From contig JAJQGR010000068.1 of assembly GCA_021200345.1 (NCBI GenBank), positions 1-11,686 on the forward strand: a stretch of DNA of 11,686 nt, given 5' to 3'. How positions within the stretch are numbered: position 1 is the first letter of the stretch; each line of letters opens with the position of its first letter. The notes under the pieces are model-generated. The model had not been told where the DNA came from. It searched no databases and worked only from the letters and a program-made list of their open reading frames with translations. Position numbers and translations under genes: made by a program. Shown piece by piece: positions 1 to 5,479 of this stretch. This DNA is from Lachnospiraceae bacterium. Lineage in GTDB: Bacteria; Bacillota; Clostridia; Lachnospirales; Lachnospiraceae.

Positions 1-333
1 GTGTAGGTTAGACATTTGTTTATCCTAAATTGATTTAAAAAATGTTTTCATTTTGAATAATCTCTTTATTTCTCTTTATTTTTATTATTTTCTGTCTTTA
101 TTTGTTCATTATATTTGTTTACTCTTTATTTCCTTTGCACAATTAAAATGTGCTTCAATTTAAAATTTTTGATTTTGCAAAAATACAAAATAAATACAAT
201 TTAAGCCGAGTATTCCACGCTCATATTTCCCAAAAATCTTCAAAATGGACGATATATCGACTACATTCCATAAAATTTTATGCTATACTCTTCTCAGAGG
301 ATTGAAAAAACTCAGATAATCAGTTATTATATT
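1..333. other. AT-rich non-coding stretch
   Basis: No convincing gene is visible in these 333 bases. The stretch is strongly AT-rich, with T-rich runs over about 60-130, in contrast to the roughly balanced composition of the rest of the window. It contains a perfect 10-base palindrome, CGATATATCG, at 250-259, and ends in a probable extended -10 promoter at 281-289. It may be the upstream regulatory region or flank of the decayed nuclease gene that follows. I see no tRNA, rRNA or insertion-sequence end in it. Confidence 0.6.
281..289 (+). promoter_or_regulatory. Extended -10 promoter before the Rpn remnant
   Basis: TGCTATACT reads as an extended -10 element: a TGn motif followed by TATACT, five of six matches to TATAAT. 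No good -35 hexamer lies 16-18 bases upstream, which is tolerated by extended -10 promoters. The predicted start near 296 would give a leader of about 50 bases before the ribosome binding site (GTGGAGG, 334-340) and the TTG start at 348. Confidence 0.4.
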
Positions 334-347
334 GTGGAGGGTAATCA

Positions 348-632
348 TTGGACGCGTATCTGGAGAACACTTTTATCGCGGCAAATGAGAAAACACAGTA
401 CGATACTTACGCGAAGAACCTGTTGTCACAAAAGGACATCCTGTCCCATATACTGCTGGCAACGGTGGATGAATTTCATGGCATGAAGCCCGAGGATGTG
501 GAGGCATGCATAGAGGGGGAGATTTTCGTTAGCTCAGTCCCGGTTGATCCGGGACTGACAAACGCAGTGCACGCCGGGGCTGGAAATCATATAGCGGTTC
601 TGAAGACAGCAACTGCAGCAGGGAGGTTTTAA
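348..632 (+). pseudogene. Rpn-family nuclease/transposase, N-terminal fragment
   Basis: This frame encodes 94 residues starting at TTG, 7 bases after GTGGAGG. Residues 1-72 resemble the N-terminus of the PD-(D/E)XK 'Rpn family recombination-promoting nuclease/putative transposase' proteins abundant in Lachnospiraceae. Those typically begin MDAxLE, followed by a helix of the type LSQKxILxxIL, then CIEGE and PVxPGLTN. Full-length members are roughly 300 or more residues, with catalytic acidic residues in the part after PGLTN. Here that core is gone: after PGLTN the frame runs on for 22 unrelated residues and stops. The C-terminal tail of the same family appears directly downstream in another frame, so I read this as a gene broken by a large internal deletion with a frame change. 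A short expressed peptide cannot be excluded, because the start and ribosome binding site look intact. Family assignment is from recalled motifs. Confidence 0.65.
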
Positions 633-634
633 AG

Positions 635-871
635 ATGAGTGGTCTGGGACAGGGAATATTTGAACTGGGGATAGAACGTGGCGTGGCGCAAGGTATGGAA
701 CAGGGAATGGCTCGGGGCGCCATGCAGTGAGAATTAAATAAAGCCCATGAACTGGCCATAAAGCTTTACGCCAAGGGATGGAATGCGGGAGAAATCGCCC
801 AGCTTTTAAACTATGGCATTGATCAGGTATATGACTGGCTCTCCGGAGGGCAGGTGTCAGAGAAAGTTTAA
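635..871 (+). pseudogene. Rpn-family nuclease/transposase, C-terminal fragment
   Basis: An ATG at 635 follows GGGAGG (621-626) by 8 bases. The frame reads through a GIERG/GMEQGMARG repeat typical of Rpn-family tails, meets an in-frame TGA at 728-730, then continues in the same frame to a TAA at 869-871 with a good match to the usual C-terminal helix-turn-helix-like end (KLYAKGWNAGEIAQLL, then YDWLSG). CGA (Arg) to TGA is a simple explanation of the stop. The upstream sequence in this frame (from 560) is open but does not match the N-terminal fragment's frame, so at least one frame change accompanies the deletion. The 31-residue peptide up to the TGA could be translated but would be only a low-complexity tail. 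Confidence 0.6.
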
Positions 872-909
872 ATTATCGCATTGATCAGCTATATGGCTGG
901 CTTGTCGGA
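805..909 (+). repeat. Degenerate direct repeat of the gene tail
   Basis: Bases 805-847 and 867-909 are two 43-base copies differing at about 7 positions, with an offset of 62 bases. Copy 1 encodes LNYGIDQVYDWLSG at the end of the Rpn fragment. Copy 2, after the TAA and in a different frame, encodes LNYRIDQLYGWLVG and ends at a TGA at 913-915. Both are valid versions of the same protein tail. This points to a tandem duplication or to recombination between two related Rpn genes, not to chance similarity. Confidence 0.75.
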
Positions 910-956
910 ATCTGAGTGATAGGGTACAGCCATAGGCAGCACTGGTAAAATTTGTT

Positions 957-984
957 TTCACATTCAGGGGCCTTCCGACATAAC
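957..984 (+). promoter_or_regulatory. Possible promoter of the cysteine-rich gene
   Basis: TTCACA (957-962, five of six matches to TTGACA) is followed after 16 bases by CATAAC (979-984, four of six matches to TATAAT). The spacing and location, just upstream of the ribosome binding site at 1004-1009, make sense, but the -10 match is weak. Confidence 0.25.
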
Positions 985-1016
985 ATAAAGCATAACCATT
1001 ATTGGGAGGTATCCTC

Positions 1017-1268
1017 ATGAGTGATTTGACAAATGGGTGCGGGTGCGGCAACAGCACCAGCGCATACTCCACAAACAACTGCGGCTGCTTAAGCGGCAGC
1101 AACAGCTGTCTCTGGATCATCCTGCTGCTGCTCTTCTGCGGCGGTAGCTGCGGCTGCGGTAATGGGACCAGCAGCAACAGTCTGTTCGGTGGCGGCAACA
1201 GCTGCGAGTGGATTATTATCCTGCTGCTGTGCTGCGGCTGCCTTGGAAACAACGGCTGCGGCTGCTGA
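1017..1268 (+). CDS. Chorion-class-type high-cysteine small protein
   Basis: This is an 83-residue protein with 14 cysteines and about 17 glycines. The ATG at 1017 is chosen because GGGAGG (1004-1009) lies 7 bases upstream; a TTG at 1002 would precede that site. Two copies of one module are visible: residues 29-43 (NSC, then LWIILLLLFCGG) and 61-75 (NSC, then EWIIILLLCCGC). Each hydrophobic stretch is bracketed by Cys-Gly clusters, and residues 7-24 form a further CGCG/NNCGC region. No cleavable signal peptide is evident. The composition and the NSC-x-WII-LLLL pattern match small clostridial proteins annotated as 'chorion class high-cysteine HCB protein 13', whose function I do not know. Membrane association, disulfide cross-linking, metal binding or a peptide precursor are all possible. 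No maturation or export gene is adjacent. It is a single-gene unit closed by a hairpin 13 bases after the stop. Confidence 0.75.
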   Translation: MSDLTNGCGCGNSTSAYSTNNCGCLSGSNSCLWIILLLLFCGGSCGCGNGTSSNSLFGGGNSCEWIIILLLCCGCLGNNGCGC

Positions 1269-1281
1269 TCACTGATGATGG

Positions 1282-1300
1282 GGGCGGCTTTTGGCCGCCC
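1282..1300 (+). terminator. Hairpin after the cysteine-rich gene
   Basis: GGGCGGC (1282-1288) pairs perfectly with GCCGCCC (1294-1300) around a 5-base TTTTG loop. It starts 13 bases after the stop codon. The following sequence, TTAGTGTTTCC, is only moderately T-rich, so termination strength is uncertain. Confidence 0.65.
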
Positions 1301-1409
1301 TTAGTGTTTCCTGTCTCAAAAGGAGAAACGATCTGAAGCTGTTCATACTTAAAACGAGTGGTGTGGAAATCGTCAACGTATAATCCGGATTTTTTTTACA
1401 TAAGATGGT

Positions 1410-1691
1410 ATGAAAAACCTTTTCGGGAGACAGGGGATGGATGACCTGGCCGGGCTGCAGGCAAAGATGGACGCTTTCGATAAACTTCTGCAGGCTCTCA
1501 TGCCCTTTGTCCCTGTGCCCGCGCAGGAAAGATTGGAGCAGCTTAGGCGCATGCTGCTGCCATTTTCACAGCTTCAGGAAATGATGGAAATGGTGGAGGT
1601 CATGAGTGCCATGCAGGAAATGAACGGGATGTTTGGAGCGCACACAGATGACCGCGGCGGGCAGAACACCGAAAAGAATGAGAAAAGTTGA
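1410..1691 (+). CDS. Methionine-rich helical protein, unknown function
   Basis: This is a small protein I do not recognise, 93 residues from ATG 1410, or 84 from ATG 1437. The second start has the better support: GGGAGA (about 1425-1430) precedes it by 6-7 bases, whereas nothing clear precedes 1410, and a TATAAT at 1379-1384 would put the transcript start near 1391. The sequence predicts amphipathic helices without a membrane segment or signal peptide. A proline-rich break (PFVPVP, residues 32-37) separates an N-terminal helix from a second one. Residues 58-74 contain seven methionines in 17 positions, an unusual density on one helix. The tail (77-93) is polar and probably disordered. The next gene follows after 30 bases with its own ribosome binding site, so the two probably form an operon and may act together. 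Confidence 0.6.
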   Translation: MKNLFGRQGMDDLAGLQAKMDAFDKLLQALMPFVPVPAQERLEQLRRMLLPFSQLQEMMEMVEVMSAMQEMNGMFGAHTDDRGGQNTEKNEKS

Positions 1692-1721
1692 AAAAATGAT
1701 GAAAATAGAAAGAGAGGTTTT

Positions 1722-1997
1722 ATGGAAAAACCGGCATGGATGTATGACGAAGCGCTGAAGGATATTCCTGCCAGGAAACTGGAAATGCTTCTGGAAATTC
1801 ATGAGAAATCCAAAGGAAAGGACCAGCGGGAGCTGATGACGTATTTCGCGCAGATTTCCAGACATCAGCAGGATAAAAACGCGCTGACTTTCACAAAGGA
1901 TGAGCTGCGGCTGATATTCAACACCATCAAAAAATACGCTACTTTGGAAGAGCAGCGTAAAATAGAAAAAGTAATAGAAAAACGTCTGAATTTGTGA
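1722..1997 (+). CDS. Small helical protein, unknown function
   Basis: This 91-residue protein starts at ATG 1722 behind AAAGAGAGG (about 1709-1717). It is charged (many Lys and Glu), predicted mostly helical, and has no signal peptide, membrane segment or cysteine. The C-terminal half (roughly 58-91) looks like a small helical domain ending in a coiled-coil-like Lys/Glu stretch. I do not recognise a family. It sits 30 bases after the methionine-rich gene, in the same direction and with no terminator between, so co-transcription is likely. A hairpin follows the stop by 16 bases. The minus-strand frames overlapping this pair have no recognisable features and are taken as shadows. Confidence 0.6.
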   Translation: MEKPAWMYDEALKDIPARKLEMLLEIHEKSKGKDQRELMTYFAQISRHQQDKNALTFTKDELRLIFNTIKKYATLEEQRKIEKVIEKRLNL

Positions 1998-2013
1998 AGC
2001 GTGTAACCTAACA

Positions 2014-2046
2014 GGCAATCCTCGAAAAAATATCCCGGGGATTGCC
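2014..2046 (+). terminator. Hairpin between the convergent hypothetical operon and leuS
   Basis: GGCAATCCTCG (2014-2024) pairs with CGGGGATTGCC (2036-2046) across an 11-base A-rich loop, giving an 11-base stem, and is followed by TTCCCTTTT. One pair (2022 with 2038) is G-U if the plus strand is transcribed but an A-C mismatch on the minus strand. The structure and T-rich tail therefore best fit a plus-strand terminator for the two-gene operon. It may also slow transcription coming from leuS, which ends 29 bases away. Confidence 0.65.
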
Positions 2047-2074
2047 TTCCCTTTTGCTAAAACAATTCTGACTT

Positions 2075-4483
2075 CTACTTCACTACAATATTCACCAGTC
2101 TGCCAGGCACGTAAATCTCCTTTACAATAGTCTTGCCGGCAATTTTGTCCACCAGCGCTTCCTTTGCCGCGGCAATGGCAGTCTCCTTGTCCACGTCGGA
2201 AGCCACGGTGATGGTACCGCGAAGCTTTCCGTTGACCTGAATGGCAATGGCAACGGTATCTTCTTTGGTCTTCTCCTCATCATACCGGGGCCAGGTCTGC
2301 TGATAAAGGCGGCCCTCAAAGCCAACCGTCTGCCAGATCTCCTCGGTGATATGAGGTGCCACCGGATTTAACAGGGTAAGGAAAGTGGCAAACTCCGCCC
2401 GATTGATACTGCCCTTTTTGTAAAAATCATTGATCAGGGACATCATGGCCGCGATGGCGGTATTATACTTCAGATTTTCAAAATCATTGTCCACTTTCTT
2501 GATGGTCTGGTGCATTTTGGTAGTCATATCCTTACTGTACTCATCGCCGTCCACCAGAATGTCCTGCAGCTTCCAGACTCTCTCTAAGAACCTGCGGCAG
2601 CCCTGAACGCCCTTTTCACTCCAGGAAGCACTCAGATCGAAGGCGCCTATGAACATCTCATAGGTACGCAGCGTGTCCGCCCCGTAATCTCTGACAATGT
2701 CATCCGGGTTGACCACGTTGCCTCTGGATTTGGACATTTTCTGATTGTCCTCGCCCAGAATCATACCGTGGCTGGTGCGTTTCTGATAAGGCTCCTTGGT
2801 GGGTACTACGCCCTGATCATAGAGGAACTTGTGCCAGAACCGGGAATACAGCAGATGCAGCGTGGTATGCTCCATCCCGCCATTGTACCAGTCTACTGGC
2901 AGCCAGTAATTTAACGCTTCTTTACTGGCCAGTGCCTGGTCATTCTGAGGATCCGTATATCTTAAGAAATACCAGCTGGAGCCGGCCCACTGAGGCATGG
3001 TGTCAGTCTCCCGCTTTGCCGGTCCGCCGCAGCAGGGACATGTGGTATTGACCCAGTCTGTCATGGCAGCCAGGGGCGATTCTCCGGTATCGGTAGGCAT
3101 ATAGCTCTCCACATCCGGAAGCTCTAAGGGCAGCTCGCTCTCCGGGATCGGCACATAACCGCACTTCTCACACTTTACAATCGGAATGGGTTCGCCCCAG
3201 TAACGCTGTCTGGAAAAGACCCAGTCACGGAGCTTGAAGTTGACCTTTCGATGACCAATCTGATTCTCCTCCAGATAATCAATCATGGCCTTTTTGGCCT
3301 CGGAGACCTCCATACCATTCAGGAAACCGGAATTCACCATAAAACCGGTGGATACGTTGGTGAACGCTTCGTTCTGCACATCTCCACCGGCTACCACCTC
3401 AATGATGGGCAGGCCGAACTTTTTGGCGAACTCCCAGTCACGGGTATCATGGGCAGGTACGGCCATGATGGCGCCGGTACCGTAGCTCATCAGTACATAG
3501 TCAGAAACCCACACGGGAATTTCCTTCCCATTAACCGGATTGATGGCCATGATGCCGTCAATGGCCACGCCGGTCTTTTCCTTGGCAAGCTCAGTGCGCT
3601 CAAAGTCACTCTTTCTGCCGGCCTGCTCCCTGTAGGCAATGATCTCGTCGTAGTTTTTGATTTCTTCCTTATATTTATCAATCAGTGGATGCTCCGGGGA
3701 CACCACCATATAGGTAGCTCCAAACAGGGTATCCGGTCTGGTGGTATAGACAGTCAGTATCTCATCCTTGCCCGCCAGCTTAAAATCCACCTCCGCGCCT
3801 TCGGAACGGCCGATCCAGTTCTTCTGGGAGACCTTGATCTTCTCCACATAATCCACATCATCCAGATCGGAAATCAGTCTGTCCGCGTAAGCGGTAATCT
3901 TTAGCATCCACTGACTCTTCACCTTACGGATCACAGGGCTGCCGCAGCGCTCGCAGACGCCGTTGACCACTTCCTCATTGGCAAGACCCACCTTACAGGA
4001 GGTGCACCAGTTGATGGGCATCTCCGCCTTATAGGCCAGTCCGGCCTTGAATAATTTCAGGAAAATCCACTGGGTCCATTTATAGTAATTCGGATCGGTA
4101 GTGTTGATCTCCCGGTCCCAGTCAAAGGAATAGCCCAGAGAATGAAGCTGGCCCTTGAAGCGCTGCACATTATTCTTCGTCACAATTCTGGGATGGATCT
4201 GATTGGCGATAGCGTAATTCTCCGTGGGCAGTCCAAAGGCGTCCCATCCCATGGGAAACAGCACATTATAGCCCTGCATTCTGCGCTTGCGGGATACAAT
4301 GTCCATCGCTGTATAGGGTCTGGGATGGCCCACATGGAGTCCCTGTCCCGACGGATAGGGAAACTCTACCAGCGCGTAATATTTAGGCTTTGTATAATCA
4401 TTCACCGCGGCAAAAGCTTTCTCATCGTCCCAGATCTTCTGCCACTTGCTCTCTATCTCATGATGATTGTATGGTACTGACAT
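2075..4483 (-). CDS. leuS: Leucyl-tRNA synthetase
   Basis: This cytosolic class Ia synthetase charges tRNA-Leu with leucine using ATP. The product is 802 residues, normal for bacterial LeuRS of the Bacillus/Clostridium type. The HIGH motif is HVGH at residues 50-53 and KMSKS is at 582-586. A four-cysteine zinc site is formed by C160/C163 and C177/C180, with further CxxC pairs near 440-500. The CP1 editing domain carries the threonine-rich TTRPDTLFG signature (247-255) used to remove mischarged amino acids. The anticodon-binding domain and C-terminal extension (ending GRLVNIVVK) are intact. I start the protein at the ATG at 4483 and not at the in-frame ATG at 4507. AGGAGGAG (4500-4493) sits 9 bases upstream of 4483, and the predicted promoter puts the transcript start near 4511, too close to 4507. 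coaX lies 85 bases upstream in the same direction, but leuS has its own promoter. Confidence 0.97.
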   Translation of the reverse strand: MSVPYNHHEIESKWQKIWDDEKAFAAVNDYTKPKYYALVEFPYPSGQGLHVGHPRPYTAMDIVSRKRRMQGYNVLFPMGWDAFGLPTENYAIANQIHPRIVTKNNVQRFKGQLHSLGYSFDWDREINTTDPNYYKWTQWIFLKLFKAGLAYKAEMPINWCTSCKVGLANEEVVNGVCERCGSPVIRKVKSQWMLKITAYADRLISDLDDVDYVEKIKVSQKNWIGRSEGAEVDFKLAGKDEILTVYTTRPDTLFGATYMVVSPEHPLIDKYKEEIKNYDEIIAYREQAGRKSDFERTELAKEKTGVAIDGIMAINPVNGKEIPVWVSDYVLMSYGTGAIMAVPAHDTRDWEFAKKFGLPIIEVVAGGDVQNEAFTNVSTGFMVNSGFLNGMEVSEAKKAMIDYLEENQIGHRKVNFKLRDWVFSRQRYWGEPIPIVKCEKCGYVPIPESELPLELPDVESYMPTDTGESPLAAMTDWVNTTCPCCGGPAKRETDTMPQWAGSSWYFLRYTDPQNDQALASKEALNYWLPVDWYNGGMEHTTLHLLYSRFWHKFLYDQGVVPTKEPYQKRTSHGMILGEDNQKMSKSRGNVVNPDDIVRDYGADTLRTYEMFIGAFDLSASWSEKGVQGCRRFLERVWKLQDILVDGDEYSKDMTTKMHQTIKKVDNDFENLKYNTAIAAMMSLINDFYKKGSINRAEFATFLTLLNPVAPHITEEIWQTVGFEGRLYQQTWPRYDEEKTKEDTVAIAIQVNGKLRGTITVASDVDKETAIAAAKEALVDKIAGKTIVKEIYVPGRLVNIVVK

Positions 4484-4492
4484 TTTCTCATT

Positions 4493-4500
4493 CTCCTCCT
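4493..4500 (-). promoter_or_regulatory. leuS ribosome binding site
   Basis: AGGAGGAG on the minus strand lies 9 bases before the ATG at 4483. It decides the leuS start: it falls inside the extension that would be coded from the upstream ATG at 4507. Confidence 0.85.
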
Positions 4501-4517
4501 GTGCCAATTCGTTCCTT

Positions 4518-4546
4518 ATTATAATGATTCACGTAAAATCCGTCAA
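4518..4546 (-). promoter_or_regulatory. leuS promoter (sigma-A type)
   Basis: On the minus strand TTGACG (4546-4541) and a perfect TATAAT (4523-4518) are separated by exactly 17 bases. The expected start near 4511 gives a leader of only about 28 bases, so there is no room for a T-box riboswitch downstream of this promoter. Confidence 0.8.
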
Positions 4547-4568
4547 GCCATTCTTACTACTTCCACAA

Positions 4569-5336
4569 TCACTCCACATTTTTGCGGTAGATGTATCCCA
4601 GTCCCTTCATCGTCATTTCATTATCCAGAATAATCTTTTTTTTGCAGTGAGGCACGATAAAACCCGCCAGGCCGCCCGTGGCCACCACCGGCGTCTGCAT
4701 CCCCAGCTCTTCCCAGATCCGGTCGATCAGCCCGTCCAGCTCCGCCGCCTGTCCGATCACCATGCCGCTTTTCATACTGTCAACGGTATTCCTGGCAATG
4801 ACTCTCTTCGGCGCCTCCAGACTGATGCGGGGCAGCTGGGACGTCCGGTTGACCAAAGCCTCCAGGGATACCTTCAGTCCTGGAATAATAATGCCCCCGA
4901 TATAATTTTTCTTTTCATCCAGCACGCTGATGGTGGTGGCCGTCCCCATATCAATGAGCACCAGCGGCGCTCCGTAATCCTGCAGACCCGCCACCGCGTT
5001 GACAATCAGGTCGGCTCCCACCTGGGCCGGATTATCCATGGCGATATTTAATCCTGTCTTCACTCCCGGTCCCACAAAAATGGGGGAAATGTGAAGCAGC
5101 TTCTCTATGGCTGACTTAACAACGGTATTCAGCGGCGGCACCACAGAGGCCACGATACAGCCCGAAATGCTCTCCGTCTCTGTCTTATGCAGATTTAAAA
5201 TCGTAATAAAATCCACCACATACTCCAGCTCTGTCTTGGAAATATTGGTGGAAAGCCGTTCCTCAAAGCAGATGTTCTCTCCCTCAATACAGCCGATGAC
5301 CATATTCGTATTGCCGATGTCTACCGCCAAAATCAT
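4569..5336 (-). CDS. coaX: Type III pantothenate kinase
   Basis: CoaX phosphorylates pantothenate with ATP, the first committed step of coenzyme A synthesis. Type III enzymes belong to the ASKHA (acetate/sugar kinase, Hsp70, actin) fold and are typically not feedback-inhibited by CoA. The 255-residue length is standard. Visible motifs are the N-terminal nucleotide-binding DIGNTN (residues 6-11), GAD (107-109) with the expected catalytic Asp109, and DMGTATT (129-135), followed by GG-containing loops (221-222). The start at 5336 (MILAVDIGNTN) is chosen because the family begins this way and AGGCGG lies 9 bases upstream. In-frame ATGs at 5360 and 5378 lack a good ribosome binding site and would add residues unlike the family. 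The gene sits between leuA and leuS. It has its own promoter at 5387-5415, and the leuA terminator is immediately upstream. Confidence 0.95.
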   Translation of the reverse strand: MILAVDIGNTNMVIGCIEGENICFEERLSTNISKTELEYVVDFITILNLHKTETESISGCIVASVVPPLNTVVKSAIEKLLHISPIFVGPGVKTGLNIAMDNPAQVGADLIVNAVAGLQDYGAPLVLIDMGTATTISVLDEKKNYIGGIIIPGLKVSLEALVNRTSQLPRISLEAPKRVIARNTVDSMKSGMVIGQAAELDGLIDRIWEELGMQTPVVATGGLAGFIVPHCKKKIILDNEMTMKGLGYIYRKNVE

Positions 5337-5386
5337 ATTGATAAACCGCCTTTCGATCATGATTTTTCCACAGTTCAATACAGGTT

Positions 5387-5415
5387 ATTGTAGCATCTTT
5401 CTTCTTTTTTGACAA
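5387..5415 (-). promoter_or_regulatory. coaX promoter (sigma-A type, extended -10)
   Basis: Minus-strand TTGTCA (5415-5410) and TACAAT (5392-5387) are 17 bases apart, with a TGC extended -10 immediately before the hexamer. It lies just downstream of the leuA terminator hairpin, so coaX starts a new transcription unit. Confidence 0.75.
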
Positions 5416-5418
5416 CGC

Positions 5419-5459
5419 AAAAGACGCTGCCCGCATGTAAAAATTGTGCGGACAGCGCC
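5419..5459 (-). terminator. leuA terminator
   Basis: Read on the minus strand, a 13-base arm (5459-5447) pairs with 5435-5423 around an 11-base loop and is followed by TTTT. Two of the 13 pairs are G-U on the minus-strand RNA and would be mismatches in a plus-strand RNA, so the structure is oriented for leuA. It begins about 20 bases after the leuA stop codon. The T-run is short, and some read-through is possible. Confidence 0.75.
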
Positions 5460-5479
5460 TGAAAACGCCGCTTTTTTGT

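Noticed and set aside
857..1252. Minus-strand open frame rich in Pro and Leu, opposite the cysteine-rich gene
   Set aside because: It is the complement of repetitive Cys/Gly/Ser codons. The plus-strand gene has the ribosome binding site, the hairpin and a known-type product.
1..2012. TAGGTTA at 5-11 and its inverted copy near 2003-2009 as terminal repeats of a mobile element
   Set aside because: The match is only 7 bases, with no target-site duplication and no intact transposase between; chance is sufficient.
1566..2018. Minus-strand open frame (150 codons) over the small hypothetical operon
   Set aside because: It spans both plus-strand genes and the hairpin. Its Phe/His-rich translation looks like the reverse of Lys/Glu/Met-rich helices, and it lacks a good ribosome binding site.
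3251..3904. Plus-strand open frame (217 codons) opposite leuS
   Set aside because: It lies antisense to the LeuRS editing domain, shows no domain or ribosome binding site and is explained by leuS codon structure.
4484..4507. Upstream in-frame ATG adding 8 residues to LeuRS
   Set aside because: The extension covers the ribosome binding site AGGAGGAG and starts only about 4 bases from the predicted transcript start. The family begins at the downstream ATG.
5337..5378. Upstream in-frame ATGs adding 8 or 14 residues to CoaX
   Set aside because: The family starts directly with the DIGNTN strand, and neither upstream ATG has a good ribosome binding site.
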